Shown: one piece after another, positions 1 through 8,364 of the stretch
Layout of the letters: each line of letters starts with the position of its first letter
Numbering within the stretch: the stretch's first letter is position 1
Assembly (NCBI RefSeq): GCF_019351435.1
Contig: NZ_JAHWYN010000021.1
Coordinates: 1-61,211, forward strand
Length of the DNA: 61,211 nt
Origin: Flavobacterium taihuense
GTDB lineage: Bacteria; Bacteroidota; Bacteroidia; Flavobacteriales; Flavobacteriaceae
Direction: 5' to 3'
The notes under the pieces: generated by a model
Seen by the model: the letters and a program-made list of their open reading frames with translations, nothing else
What the model was told of the DNA's origin: nothing
The model's database searches: none
Made by a program: the position numbers and the translations under genes

Positions 1-28
1 AAAAAAGTAGTTTTTAATGAAAAATGGA

Positions 29-124
29 GGTGGTCATTTTGCTCCGGAATTAGGTGGTCATTTTGAATTGGAATCAGGTGGTCACTTTAAATTGGAATTG
101 GGTGGTCAATATCACTGGAATTTG
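29..124. mobile_element. Four 24-bp tandem repeats, probable IS21-family end
   Basis: The heptamer GGTGGTC starts at 29, 53, 77 and 101, an exact 24-bp period. Each copy continues with a diverged tail such as ATTTTGAATTGGAAT. Multiple terminal repeats of this kind are known from the ends of IS21-family elements. No istA/istB gene is visible, so the element body would lie left of the window or has been lost. The assignment is inference; the period is read directly. A further lone copy, GGTGGTCAATAT, occurs at 5077. Confidence 0.5.
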
Positions 125-202
125 CACCCTTATCCCATCTACTTTTACTTCCTCCAATTTTTTTTTGTAATTTCCTTTATCGATAATTTGTAATATTTTC
201 TA

Positions 203-1903
203 CTAAATTTCTTCAAATTCTACATTTATTATAGAATCAGATTTCTTATACCATTCTCTAATTTTTTCTGACTTATATTGAAAATCCGTAACTTCTTCAC
301 TCAATGCCTCTCTACTTTTTAAAGTATTTTCAAAACTAGGAGCAAAGTTTTTAATAAAAGACTCATCATCATTAACATATGATAATAAATGCGCCTTATA
401 GGTATTTAGGTATTTAGTCAATTCTTTTTTTGACTCTTCTAGTTTTTTATTTTTTTTATGTAAATCGTAAGTTTCCCATGCTTCAAAAGCAACAGCTATA
501 AAAGCTAAGCCTCCATTCAAACCTTTCGCAAACTTAGCTGCTCCCCAAGGTTTAAATTTCATACCTGCCTTAATGCCAACTTTACCTAATCCACCTCGTA
601 ATAAATTTCTTGAAGCGAGAACAGTAGTGTTGTTTATACCCATTTTTGACAATACTTTAATACCATTCTTAGCATGAGATTGTAAAAAGGATTTATCTAA
701 AGAATCTCTGAAATCAAACTCAGTATTGATTTTATTGTCTAAGGTAATTATAGATGAATTCGTACTTTCTGCATATCTATCAAATAAGGTATTCATTTCT
801 GATTCAATATTAATTCCATCTTCACCTATGTTTCTAGTATAAAACTCTTGAAAAGTTCCTAGGTCTACTGCATTCAACTGTAGCAGCATTCCATCAAAAT
901 AAGAAGTTATATCTTCCCTTAATCTTATTTTATTTTCATTAAATTTAGATTTCGTGTTTAAAATTTCTTTGTCAATATCAGAGAGTGCCTCATCTCTACT
1001 TTTCAATTGCTTTTCATATAAAGAATAAATCTCGTCAGCTTGTTTAGACTGTTTAATGATGGATTCAGAAATAATGCTATGAGATTGTTTCTTTACAAGA
1101 GTTTCTTTTGAACTTTTCAAAAATGACTCCGTTAAATCTTGAAGTTTATTGATACGAGATAATTTCAAATACAACTCTTTGTTACTAAGCCAATTTTCCA
1201 CACCTCTATTAAAAGGATTAGCAGAAATTCCAATAATTTTTAATTTGTTTTCTTCTATAATATCTAATCCAATTATTGCTTTTAACCTGTCAATTACTGC
1301 TTGTTTCTTTATCTTAAACATTTCTTCATAATCTTCATCATCTTCAATATCACAAACAGAATCAAAATGATTTATAATAAAAATAGTGCTGTCTAATTTT
1401 TCCAAATCCCTAAACAACCACTTTATCGTTTCTGCGTGACTATCTTTAATTGAATTTACAGGATTTAGGACATATAATACAAGATGTGCTTCGGAAACAT
1501 ATTTTTTAGTTATATCTGAATATTTAATTCCAGCCGAATCTTCTTCTACTTTTTCTTTTGAACCAAATAAGCCCGGAGTATCCACAATTTCACAGTTATC
1601 TTCAAATCCTTCTGGTCGATAAATCTCAATACTATCTGAAGATTCTAATGGATCTATCTTCATGTTTTCTACTACTTTGCCTAACCAACTTGCAGCAACG
1701 GTCGTTTTTCCTTCTGAAAAAGCACCTACTAATGCAACTTTAATTTTTTCAGATTTCACACCCTCTATTACATCTAATATTTTTCGCTCTGTATCCTCAA
1801 CATCTAGATCCAAACGTTCTCCTTCTCTTACCCAATGAAGCAATTTTTCTAAATGAGATATAATTTGTTTTTTTTGTTCTGAAAAATTTTTTAATGGTTC
1901 CAT
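203..1903 (-). CDS. Dynamin-like GTPase (LeoA/Eleos-like), second of a pair
   Basis: This 566-residue protein is a large GTPase of the bacterial dynamin type. The P-loop GAFSEGKT lies at residues 60-67, the G3 motif DTPG at 108-111 and a G4-like NHFD at 178-181. A long helical, probably coiled-coil stalk follows, with a hydrophobic stretch near residue 460 (GGLAFIAVAF) that could contact membrane. It starts 2 bp after the stop of the upstream dynamin-like gene, so the two are almost certainly co-transcribed and may form a hetero-oligomer. Paired dynamins resemble the Leo proteins and the Eleos anti-phage system. The family assignment is good; a defence role is inferred from context. Confidence 0.8.
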   Translation of the reverse strand: MEPLKNFSEQKKQIISHLEKLLHWVREGERLDLDVEDTERKILDVIEGVKSEKIKVALVGAFSEGKTTVAASWLGKVVENMKIDPLESSDSIEIYRPEGFEDNCEIVDTPGLFGSKEKVEEDSAGIKYSDITKKYVSEAHLVLYVLNPVNSIKDSHAETIKWLFRDLEKLDSTIFIINHFDSVCDIEDDEDYEEMFKIKKQAVIDRLKAIIGLDIIEENKLKIIGISANPFNRGVENWLSNKELYLKLSRINKLQDLTESFLKSSKETLVKKQSHSIISESIIKQSKQADEIYSLYEKQLKSRDEALSDIDKEILNTKSKFNENKIRLREDITSYFDGMLLQLNAVDLGTFQEFYTRNIGEDGINIESEMNTLFDRYAESTNSSIITLDNKINTEFDFRDSLDKSFLQSHAKNGIKVLSKMGINNTTVLASRNLLRGGLGKVGIKAGMKFKPWGAAKFAKGLNGGLAFIAVAFEAWETYDLHKKNKKLEESKKELTKYLNTYKAHLLSYVNDDESFIKNFAPSFENTLKSREALSEEVTDFQYKSEKIREWYKKSDSIINVEFEEI

Positions 1904-1905
1904 CT

Positions 1906-4107
1906 TTAATTTTTAGTTTTTTTTAATTCTTCTAATAATATTTCTAGTTGATTTATTTTTATATCTAATATTGTTTGTACGGTTTTAATGCCATTTATAT
2001 TGTTATAAAGCATAATTCCAATCTTATTAATTATATTTTCTTTACAATCATCAATAATCGTTTTATTAGAAAATACTAATTTGGCTTTAATTTCAGTTTT
2101 TATACTTAACAATTTTTCGTCTATTTGCTTTTTTGCCCTTGATTCAGGAGTCTCTTTATTCATAAACCATTTAATCCCGGCAAATATTATTCCTAAAAGA
2201 GCACCAATTGCGACACCCCATGGTCCGAAAGGTAGACCAGCCATTGCTAATCCACCAATTGAAATTACAGAATCACCAATTTTTTCCAAAGGGAAACTAA
2301 ACAAAATATCAAAACTTCCAATTGTTTGATTTTCAAAATTAGACGAAAATTTAGCCACCGTAATTTGCTCGATATTATTTCGCATTTTATTTATATTGTT
2401 TTCCACATTTTTTTTAAATGTAGTAACAGCTTTCTTGGTTGTATCAACATAATCTTGAGATAATTTATCAAAAACATATGTATTATAACATTTTGCAATA
2501 AATTCAATCTTTTTCTTTTGGTCGGAATAAAAAGGAGATAGCAATCTTTTTGCATCAGCAACATTCAATTGAGAATTGTTTTCTTTATTATCTACTAAAT
2601 GGTAAAGTTTTATACGCAAATCTTCTACTACCGTATTTGATAATCTGTATGAAAATTGATTAAGTTCATTTTCTAATTGTCTGTATTCATTATCATTTTT
2701 TTCTTTTACTACTCTAATTTCTCTTTCTATATCCTGAATAAATTCATTACTATATTCTGTGCTTCGAATTTCTTGAATATTAGTTTTAAAATCAATTGTA
2801 GCGCATATTGCTTTTTGAACATTTGCATTAATGATTTTTCTTTCCATTCCATTGAATTGAGATCGAATCAATTTTTCAACTTTTTCTAATTGTGAAATAG
2901 AATAAAGGTTTTCGTGTGTTCCAAATTTATCTAAAAATTTTTTTTGAACTTTAAAATTTCTATCATCTTCTTGAATTTCTGCTTTAGAACAAAAAGCCAT
3001 CAAACCTTGCAAGGAATAACAGTCTTTATAAAAATCTCCTAATTCATTTTGCATTTGAGTAGAAATATTGGTTCTAAATTCTGCTGCTTTTGAATGCATT
3101 GCTTCAAAGCTGGAGTCATTTTCGTAGTTGTAATTATGCTTTTTCTCATTTAGCAAGAAATAAACTTCCGTTTGCTCTTTTAAATATTTTTTGATTTTAG
3201 AAACCGTTCCGCTTTCTGGTAATTTTTCCGCTGAACAAACATAAAAAACACAATGTGCCTTAGAAACTGCGTTCATAATTATTTCTTCATATTCATTCTC
3301 ATCTCCTTCAATACCCGGAACATCAATTAATGTAAATGGTTTTTCCTCTTGATTAAAATAATATTCGACACATGATTGTGTAAAATCTGGAATACCTGTA
3401 CCAATAATTTTGCCATCAAATAATTTTTCTCTGTCTTTTTTTAGCTCACCTATCTCTTTATAAAACTTTTGAACATCAATATCTTGTTCTGGTATAATCG
3501 AATTTATTTCAAAAATTTTTTCTTTGAGTGATTTTATTTTTTTTATAAAAAAAAGTATTGGAAGTAATCCAAACCAAGAGCGAAAAACATTCAACCATTG
3601 TACCCAAAAAGTATCTTGCAATCTTTTTGCTCGTTCTTTTTTAATTTCAATTTCAGAAGTTATATCTTCTATTTTTTGTTTTTTAGATGCTTTTTTTGAG
3701 ATAATAACATTTTCAGATTTTTTACCTAATTCAGAAATTCTTAAATCCAAGGATTGTTTTAAAGAATTGTTTTTCAGCTTTTCAACCTCTTGCATTGAAA
3801 TTCTCAACGATTCTATAATTGTACTCTTTCCGGCGTTTGTTTCACCAAAAAAAGCAATAGTAAACCGATCCCAAACTGCATTTTTATCTAATTTCTCAAT
3901 ATCATTAATGAAAACATTTCTTATTTCTTTTAATTTAGATTGTGTTTCATTATTTTTTTTCTTTACATCAATATGTTGTATATCAATTTGAGAAATATCA
4001 TTTAATACTTCGTCAACATTATCTATTAAATTTGAATAAACACTTTTATAATCGGAATAATTAAAATTGTTTTGAGGCCTATCTACACTCAAGGTATCTT
4101 TACTCAT
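1906..4107 (-). CDS. Dynamin-like GTPase with an insertion in its G domain
   Basis: This is a 733-residue large GTPase. G1 is GETNAGKST at residues 88-96 and G3 is DVPG at 262-265. About 165 residues separate them, roughly twice what is usual for dynamins. The extra part holds a lysine/glutamate-rich coiled coil (about 100-165) and a tryptophan-rich hydrophobic segment (about 168-190). A G2 threonine probably lies near 237-245. A second glycine-rich hydrophobic hairpin near residues 640-675 looks like a membrane-inserting paddle. The gene sits between an HNH-like gene (63 bp upstream) and a second dynamin (2 bp downstream). The pairing suggests membrane remodelling in phage defence, as proposed for Eleos/Leo systems. 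Confidence 0.78.
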   Translation of the reverse strand: MSKDTLSVDRPQNNFNYSDYKSVYSNLIDNVDEVLNDISQIDIQHIDVKKKNNETQSKLKEIRNVFINDIEKLDKNAVWDRFTIAFFGETNAGKSTIIESLRISMQEVEKLKNNSLKQSLDLRISELGKKSENVIISKKASKKQKIEDITSEIEIKKERAKRLQDTFWVQWLNVFRSWFGLLPILFFIKKIKSLKEKIFEINSIIPEQDIDVQKFYKEIGELKKDREKLFDGKIIGTGIPDFTQSCVEYYFNQEEKPFTLIDVPGIEGDENEYEEIIMNAVSKAHCVFYVCSAEKLPESGTVSKIKKYLKEQTEVYFLLNEKKHNYNYENDSSFEAMHSKAAEFRTNISTQMQNELGDFYKDCYSLQGLMAFCSKAEIQEDDRNFKVQKKFLDKFGTHENLYSISQLEKVEKLIRSQFNGMERKIINANVQKAICATIDFKTNIQEIRSTEYSNEFIQDIEREIRVVKEKNDNEYRQLENELNQFSYRLSNTVVEDLRIKLYHLVDNKENNSQLNVADAKRLLSPFYSDQKKKIEFIAKCYNTYVFDKLSQDYVDTTKKAVTTFKKNVENNINKMRNNIEQITVAKFSSNFENQTIGSFDILFSFPLEKIGDSVISIGGLAMAGLPFGPWGVAIGALLGIIFAGIKWFMNKETPESRAKKQIDEKLLSIKTEIKAKLVFSNKTIIDDCKENIINKIGIMLYNNINGIKTVQTILDIKINQLEILLEELKKTKN

Positions 4108-4170
4108 TGTTTTTTTCTATGAAATTTTCAAAATTATTATTTAAAAGTGTCAATTACTGTCGCTCTAATT

Positions 4171-4605
4171 TTATTTCACTAAACTCTTAACCATTTTTTC
4201 AATCGCATCATCCGCCTTTTTCAAGTTGGCTGCTGTCAATTTTAAATCAATATTATTATTAATAATGTTAGTAGGATTATTTAACCAGTCTTCCATTTTT
4301 CTTTTACCCTTGGATTGATTGATACATCTTAAGGTAACACAAACATTTTCGGGACAATTAACAACTAAAGCTATTTGTTCATCTGTTAAACGAGATTTAA
4401 ATTGAGTATGGATAGCTTCCGAAGAACGCAAATGTTCGTAGTCGTAAGCATCACCACCTCGAAGTGTTTTCCCTGTATAAACATCTATATAAAGTGCTAA
4501 TCCGTCTCCACCTCTAATTAAGGCAGCCTTTTGCATTAATGCTTTGGTTTTGGTAAAAATTAAATCTATTGCTAAGCGGCTATACGGGCGGTTAGGGTCA
4601 ATCAT
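4171..4605 (-). CDS. HNH-endonuclease-like protein, first gene of the dynamin operon
   Basis: This 144-residue protein carries a layout like compact HNH nucleases. A YTGKTL segment is followed by DYEH at about residues 55-58, then a PENVCVTLRCINQSKG stretch near 100-115. This matches the order acidic/His box, Asn of the second strand, then Asn and Lys-Gly of the final helix. There are no zinc-binding CxxC pairs. The final metal ligand would be Asn rather than His, which HNH families allow. It lies 63 bp upstream of the first dynamin on the same strand, so it could be the effector or an independent gene. Nuclease assignment is from motif reading only. Confidence 0.5.
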   Translation of the reverse strand: MIDPNRPYSRLAIDLIFTKTKALMQKAALIRGGDGLALYIDVYTGKTLRGGDAYDYEHLRSSEAIHTQFKSRLTDEQIALVVNCPENVCVTLRCINQSKGKRKMEDWLNNPTNIINNNIDLKLTAANLKKADDAIEKMVKSLVK

Positions 4606-5261
4606 ATTATTGTTTAAGTTACCTTTTGTGATATTTTTTGCTAAAATAGAATAATTATTTCTTTATAATTAATGATCGAATTAACATAATTAAAAGATTT
4701 ATCCGTAAAAAAACCAGAAAAAACAAATTATAAATAACACTTTTATTAAAAAAAAATACCCAAAGAAATATAAACAAACTTTTAAAGCTCTTTGGAAAGA
4801 TAGTTCGTATATTATAGATTTGATAACAAAAAGCGGAGTAAAATAGAAAGGTGGTTTCCTGTACATTATCAAGAAGGCTTTTGATCTTTAGGTACAAGGA
4901 AATCCCACCGCGTTTAGAATGTTCGTTAACTAAACTGGAGTAAAGTATCTGTCCGTTCTTAATATACATGGAAACTAGGATCTGGAAATGGTTTGAAATG
5001 CCAGATAGATTAACAATGGCCAGCTTAAGATAAATTGTAGAAAATATTAAAGACAATCAAAAAGAAGAAATTAAAAGGTGGTCAATATTGAGCGTCTTTT
5101 GTGGACTATATAAAAATTGTGTTTTTCTGGTAATAGAGAGCCATAATGAGCCAAACGTGGACAGTTTTACTTTTTTAATTTCCTCATGAGTTTATTTTGT
5201 AATGGTTTGTAAAAACTACCAAAATCTGAGTTAGATATTATTCAATGAAAAAGAGAGAATT
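4606..5261. other. AT-rich intergenic region, possible insertion-sequence debris
   Basis: About 650 bp without a convincing gene. The one long leftward frame (4655-5056) has low-complexity composition rich in Phe, Ile, Leu and Ser and no recognisable motif, so it is not called. At 5077 the string GGTGGTCAATAT repeats the heptamer and flank found at base 101, suggesting a second fragment of the same insertion-sequence end. The promoters of the leftward HNH/dynamin operon and the rightward HTH gene must lie in this space, but no clear -33/-7 pair was found. Confidence 0.4.
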
Positions 5262-5540
5262 ATGAATGTGGATCTTATTACCAGGGATGACCTTGATAGA
5301 TTTAAAAAAGAATTGCTAGAAGAAATCCGAAGATATCAGCAATATCCTCGTAAACAAGGCCAGGAAGCGCGGGTATGGCTCAAGAGCTACGAGGTTCGAA
5401 GAGTCTTAAATATTTCAGCTGGCACTCTGCAAAACCTTAGAATAAACGGCACTCTTCCCTATAATAAGATTGGTGGTCTAATGTACTACCGCTATGACGA
5501 CATTCAAAAACTGATGGATGGAACGAGGAATGTTAGGTGA
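5262..5540 (+). CDS. Helix-turn-helix protein, excisionase/MerR-like
   Basis: This 92-residue protein has a short helical N terminus followed by a winged-helix HTH at about residues 38-88: VWLKSYEVRRVLNIS, then GTLQNLRINGTLPY, and the wing YYRYDDIQKLM. This is the Bacteroidetes excisionase-like HTH family, usually found on conjugative or mobilisable elements, where members control excision or mobilisation. It faces the relaxase gene (convergent, 170 bp apart). No integrase is visible in the window, so its recombinase partner would be outside. The family is recognised with good confidence; a specific excisionase role is inferred. Confidence 0.75.
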   Translation: MNVDLITRDDLDRFKKELLEEIRRYQQYPRKQGQEARVWLKSYEVRRVLNISAGTLQNLRINGTLPYNKIGGLMYYRYDDIQKLMDGTRNVR

Positions 5541-5709
5541 TTTTTTTAGATTCGATGCCCAGATTGGAAACAGTTATAAAAAACAAAGGCACTCCCTCCT
5601 ATTTAGTCGGGAAAGCCTTCATTCTTTTAAAATGGTGCAGCCAATTTGATGAATCACTCCTCTGTCGTGAATCAACAAAAAGGCTAGTGCTTAAAATTGA
5701 TAGTATGCA

Positions 5710-6999
5710 CTATCTTTTTTTGCGTCTGGCTTTCTTTTTCATTTGGTTGTCAAATAATCCTTCATCATAGTCATCTCCTTTAGCACTAGGTAATAACCCT
5801 CCAAAGACTTCAATAAGACTGTTTTCTTCGTGGCTATAGGACAGATCTTCCTTAACCAAAAAGCCAAACAGATTGTTTGGTTGTTTGAGCTCTTCATTTA
5901 TAGTGGCATCGTTCTTTGAAGCAAGATTTCCCTGTACAGGCTGCTCAATTTTATTGCCATTATTCCACCAGCCATTGAATACGTTGGCCGAAAAGTTTTT
6001 GCCTAATTGCGAACCATTCCACACGGATTTCGAACTATGGTCAACAAAGGTGATTCCGTAAACTCTTCCTTCACTATTTCGTCTTACAACGGTATTAATA
6101 CCTCGTTCCAACAACCTTTTTTTGAATTCTTTTTCACCCGATGCCGTCTGCAGGGACATCTCAATGGTTGTCTTAAGCAAAACTTTGGATAGCTCATTTT
6201 TCAACAATTCTTTGGACTTCCCATAATGTTGTTGAAGCTGAACATATCCTGCCTGTTTACCGAATAGCGAAGCTTTAAAGGGATTGCTTGCTTTTTCTCC
6301 CTTGTCATTTAATGCAAAATACACCAGCCCCTTTCTTGGCATTCCATTATATTCGCCCTTGACTTCTTCGGCGGTAATATTGAAAAGGGAAAGCAGGGCA
6401 TTGTAGGTGCCGAAACCCTCAAATTTATAATACTTTGGCAAATGACGGATTACCGAAGCCATCTGACTCTTTATATCCCCAGTTTTATAATCAACTGGTT
6501 TGAATATTTGACTTTGTGGGTTCTGTTTTTTTTCCACAGCTGATATCAGGCAGAATTCTTTTTCTAATTCTCGACAGACGTCCATTGAACGCCTTTTTTC
6601 AAATTTATCAGATATTTTTCTTCCCTCTTCATCCACACAAACCGATACGATATGGATATGGGTACGGTCTATATCAGTATGCTTGAATACCAAAAAAGGC
6701 TGGTTGCCATAACCCATTTCATGCATATACTTTTGCGACAGTTCTTCAAACTGTTCATCACTTACCTTATCCTTCGGATCAGGATTCAGCGATATATGTA
6801 ATATTGGTTTTTCAGTCTTTCGATTGGCCAGCAGATACGGTTCAAAAGAACGCACCAACTGGCTGACGGCATAACTGCCATCAGGAGTTTCAATTATTTT
6901 ATTGGTATACAAAACCTGCCCGTTTTCCTTTTCCACTTTGAGCTGATTATACGCCAATGCACCATATAGATTGCAACCTCTTCCGATTTTCGCTATCAT
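5710..6999 (-). CDS. Mobilisation relaxase (Bacteroidetes MobB-type)
   Basis: This 429-residue protein is a conjugative relaxase, which nicks oriT and stays bound to the 5' end of the transferred strand. The N terminus (MIAKIGRGCNLYGALAY) carries the candidate catalytic tyrosines. The metal-binding histidine motif HTDIDRTHIHIV falls near residues 107-118. The C terminus is lysine/arginine-rich. Its start overlaps the stop of the upstream mobilisation gene by 4 bp, indicating translational coupling. No TraG/MobC-type coupling ATPase follows, which is unusual for a complete conjugative element, so this is a mobilisable element or a decayed remnant. Confidence 0.88.
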   Translation of the reverse strand: MIAKIGRGCNLYGALAYNQLKVEKENGQVLYTNKIIETPDGSYAVSQLVRSFEPYLLANRKTEKPILHISLNPDPKDKVSDEQFEELSQKYMHEMGYGNQPFLVFKHTDIDRTHIHIVSVCVDEEGRKISDKFEKRRSMDVCRELEKEFCLISAVEKKQNPQSQIFKPVDYKTGDIKSQMASVIRHLPKYYKFEGFGTYNALLSLFNITAEEVKGEYNGMPRKGLVYFALNDKGEKASNPFKASLFGKQAGYVQLQQHYGKSKELLKNELSKVLLKTTIEMSLQTASGEKEFKKRLLERGINTVVRRNSEGRVYGITFVDHSSKSVWNGSQLGKNFSANVFNGWWNNGNKIEQPVQGNLASKNDATINEELKQPNNLFGFLVKEDLSYSHEENSLIEVFGGLLPSAKGDDYDEGLFDNQMKKKARRKKR

Positions 7000-7427
7000 T
7001 TTTTCAGGTGTTTTGCTTCAAATTCCTCGGTCAGCTGAATCATTTTTTGACACAATACCGCCATTTCAGCGGTCTGTTTTTCCAGTTTGTAGAGATAGGC
7101 TGAAGCTTTCTTTTCAGAAAAATTACGGTACAGTACTTTCACCACTTGGTTGTAATTTGTTCCTACAGCCCTGAACTGTCCGAATAAGGTAGTCAGGCGC
7201 ATATAGTAATCCATGGCTGCCTTGTCAACCGTTATGGTCGTAATTCCTTTTTGGAAAACACATGCGGTAATAAAATGTGCCATTACACCCATGCGTGAAG
7301 CTTCATAGAGGGAAAGAAAAAGGGCATTTTCTTCAGAAGTAAGACTTATGGAATAGCGGTGAACGGCGGGATCTTTCTTGGGATGCCTGCCACCTTTATG
7401 CGGGGTGGTTTTGTCGTTGCTTTCCAT
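6996..7427 (-). CDS. Relaxosome accessory protein (MobA/MobC-like)
   Basis: This 143-residue protein begins with a basic tail (KGGRHPKKDPAVHRYSISL) typical of ribbon-helix-helix relaxosome proteins. Helices follow, containing the family hallmark GTNYNQVVKVLYRN near residues 88-102. Such proteins bind oriT and load the relaxase. Bacteroidetes naming varies (MobA in some elements, MobC in Pfam). The gene overlaps the relaxase start by 4 bp. Its promoter and the presumed oriT lie in the 217-bp gap upstream. Confidence 0.8.
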   Translation of the reverse strand: MESNDKTTPHKGGRHPKKDPAVHRYSISLTSEENALFLSLYEASRMGVMAHFITACVFQKGITTITVDKAAMDYYMRLTTLFGQFRAVGTNYNQVVKVLYRNFSEKKASAYLYKLEKQTAEMAVLCQKMIQLTEEFEAKHLKK

Positions 7428-7499
7428 AACTATTACTACTGGTTTCGTCTAAAGAATTTTAAAACCAATATACTTTATCATTAGTGATGACATCAAAAT

Positions 7500-7570
7500 A
7501 TTGGTGAATGTGGAAGCACTTGGCGTACTGTTTCTGAATGTGAATTTATACGTCTTGCGACATTCATAGC
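7500..7570. other. Candidate oriT / relaxosome binding region
   Basis: The non-coding stretch directly upstream of the mobilisation genes contains TGAATGT at 7505 and again at 7535, and the inverse ACATTCA at 7560-7566. The last two form a 7-bp inverted repeat around an 18-nt centre. Direct and inverted repeats next to mob genes are typical of oriT regions, where the ribbon-helix-helix protein and relaxase bind. No nick-site consensus was recognised, so the assignment rests on position and symmetry. Confidence 0.35.
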
Positions 7571-7621
7571 CTAATACAGCCATGACAGGACAATCTGTAA
7601 AAGCCCTCCGCTTTTGGGATT

Positions 7622-7644
7622 AATTTCATGAAAAACGTGAAATT
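7622..7644 (+). promoter_or_regulatory. Hairpin abutting the AbiEii-like start codon
   Basis: AATTTCA (7622-7628) and TGAAATT (7638-7644) form an inverted repeat, extendable to nine pairs with one wobble around an AAAAA loop. It ends exactly one base before the ATG at 7645. In the transcript it would hide the initiation region; in DNA it could be an operator for autoregulation of the toxin-antitoxin-like pair. There is no ordinary ribosome-binding site in this space. Confidence 0.4.
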
Positions 7645-8325
7645 ATGCTTTACAAAGAAACAGTTACCAAAGAGATGTGGGAACTTCTTCAAAGACTCAT
7701 GAAAGATGAAAAATTGAAAGATTTTAACCTTGTAGGAGGAACAGCTCTCAGCCTAATGATTGGCCATAGATTAAGTATCGATTTGGATCTGTTCACCACG
7801 AAAGATTTTGACGAGCAAGCCATACTTACCCATTTAGGAAATCAGCATCCGATAAAAATCAGGCAGATTCTTGAAAATACAATGCTTTTGGATATAGGCA
7901 GTGTCAAGGTAGACATTCTCGCCCACAAATATCCATGGCAGGAACCTGTTCAGAATGAAGAAGGAATACGGCTGGTATCTTTATATGACATCGGTGCCAT
8001 GAAGCTTCATGCAATCTTTCAAAACGGTACAAGGATCAAGGATTTTGTAGATATGTATTTTCTTTTGGAACACCATTCCCTTAAAACCTATTTAAAAGCT
8101 TACCAAAACAAATATAATGGAAATCCTGGACTCGCAGCTCATGCATTACTGGATCATAGCAATATAGACAAAGAAGAAAAAGTCAAACTCATCAAAGGAA
8201 AAGAAACCAATTGGAACAAAATGACTCAGCGGCTAAAAAAAGCAGTTTTCAATCCTTCCATTTCATTTTCTGAATCAAAAAATCAAATTCCTCTACCCAA
8301 TAAAGGTCGTGGATTTAGACGGTAA
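7645..8325 (+). CDS. AbiEii/AbiGii-family nucleotidyltransferase (toxin-like)
   Basis: This 226-residue protein carries the DNA-polymerase-beta-type nucleotidyltransferase signature of the AbiEii family. GGTALSLMIGHRLSIDLDLF lies at about residues 32-51, with the metal-binding D-x-D, and further conserved acidic residues follow in KVDIL near residue 90. AbiEii proteins are toxins of AbiE-type abortive-infection toxin-antitoxin systems; related enzymes nucleotidylate tRNA. The next gene (39 bp downstream) encodes a DUF6922-type protein, a common partner in Bacteroidetes and the presumed antitoxin. The reading frame is intact. Confidence 0.82.
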   Translation: MLYKETVTKEMWELLQRLMKDEKLKDFNLVGGTALSLMIGHRLSIDLDLFTTKDFDEQAILTHLGNQHPIKIRQILENTMLLDIGSVKVDILAHKYPWQEPVQNEEGIRLVSLYDIGAMKLHAIFQNGTRIKDFVDMYFLLEHHSLKTYLKAYQNKYNGNPGLAAHALLDHSNIDKEEKVKLIKGKETNWNKMTQRLKKAVFNPSISFSESKNQIPLPNKGRGFRR

Positions 8326-8328
8326 GCG

Positions 8329-8360
8329 TTTGAATAAGAAGATAAAAAATCGTATATTTA
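8329..8360 (+). promoter_or_regulatory. Bacteroidetes-type promoter for the DUF6922 gene
   Basis: TTTG at 8329-8332 lies 20 nt before TATATTTA at 8353-8360, close to the Bacteroidetes consensus TTTG-N19/21-TAnnTTTG with one mismatch at the last base. The start codon is at 8365, so the message would be almost leaderless. It gives the putative antitoxin a promoter of its own, independent of the upstream toxin-like gene. Confidence 0.5.
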
Positions 8361-8364
8361 CTAC

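Noticed and set aside
29..124. Possible CRISPR array from four evenly spaced GGTGGTC units
   Set aside because: The period is only 24 bp, the whole unit is diverged rather than repeat plus unique spacer, and there are no cas genes. A transposon end explains it better.
4171..4605. Fragment of a Cas9-type HNH domain
   Set aside because: The HNH-like motifs are similar in order, but the protein has its own start and stop, no RuvC-like part and no CRISPR nearby.
4655..5056. 133-residue leftward open frame
   Set aside because: Low-complexity composition rich in Phe, Ile, Leu and Ser, no motif, no ribosome-binding context. It reads like chance translation of AT-rich DNA.
5537..5770. 77-residue rightward open frame overlapping the HTH gene end and the relaxase end
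   Set aside because: It overlaps the end of the relaxase gene on the other strand and has no recognisable domain; the first part is only intergenic DNA.
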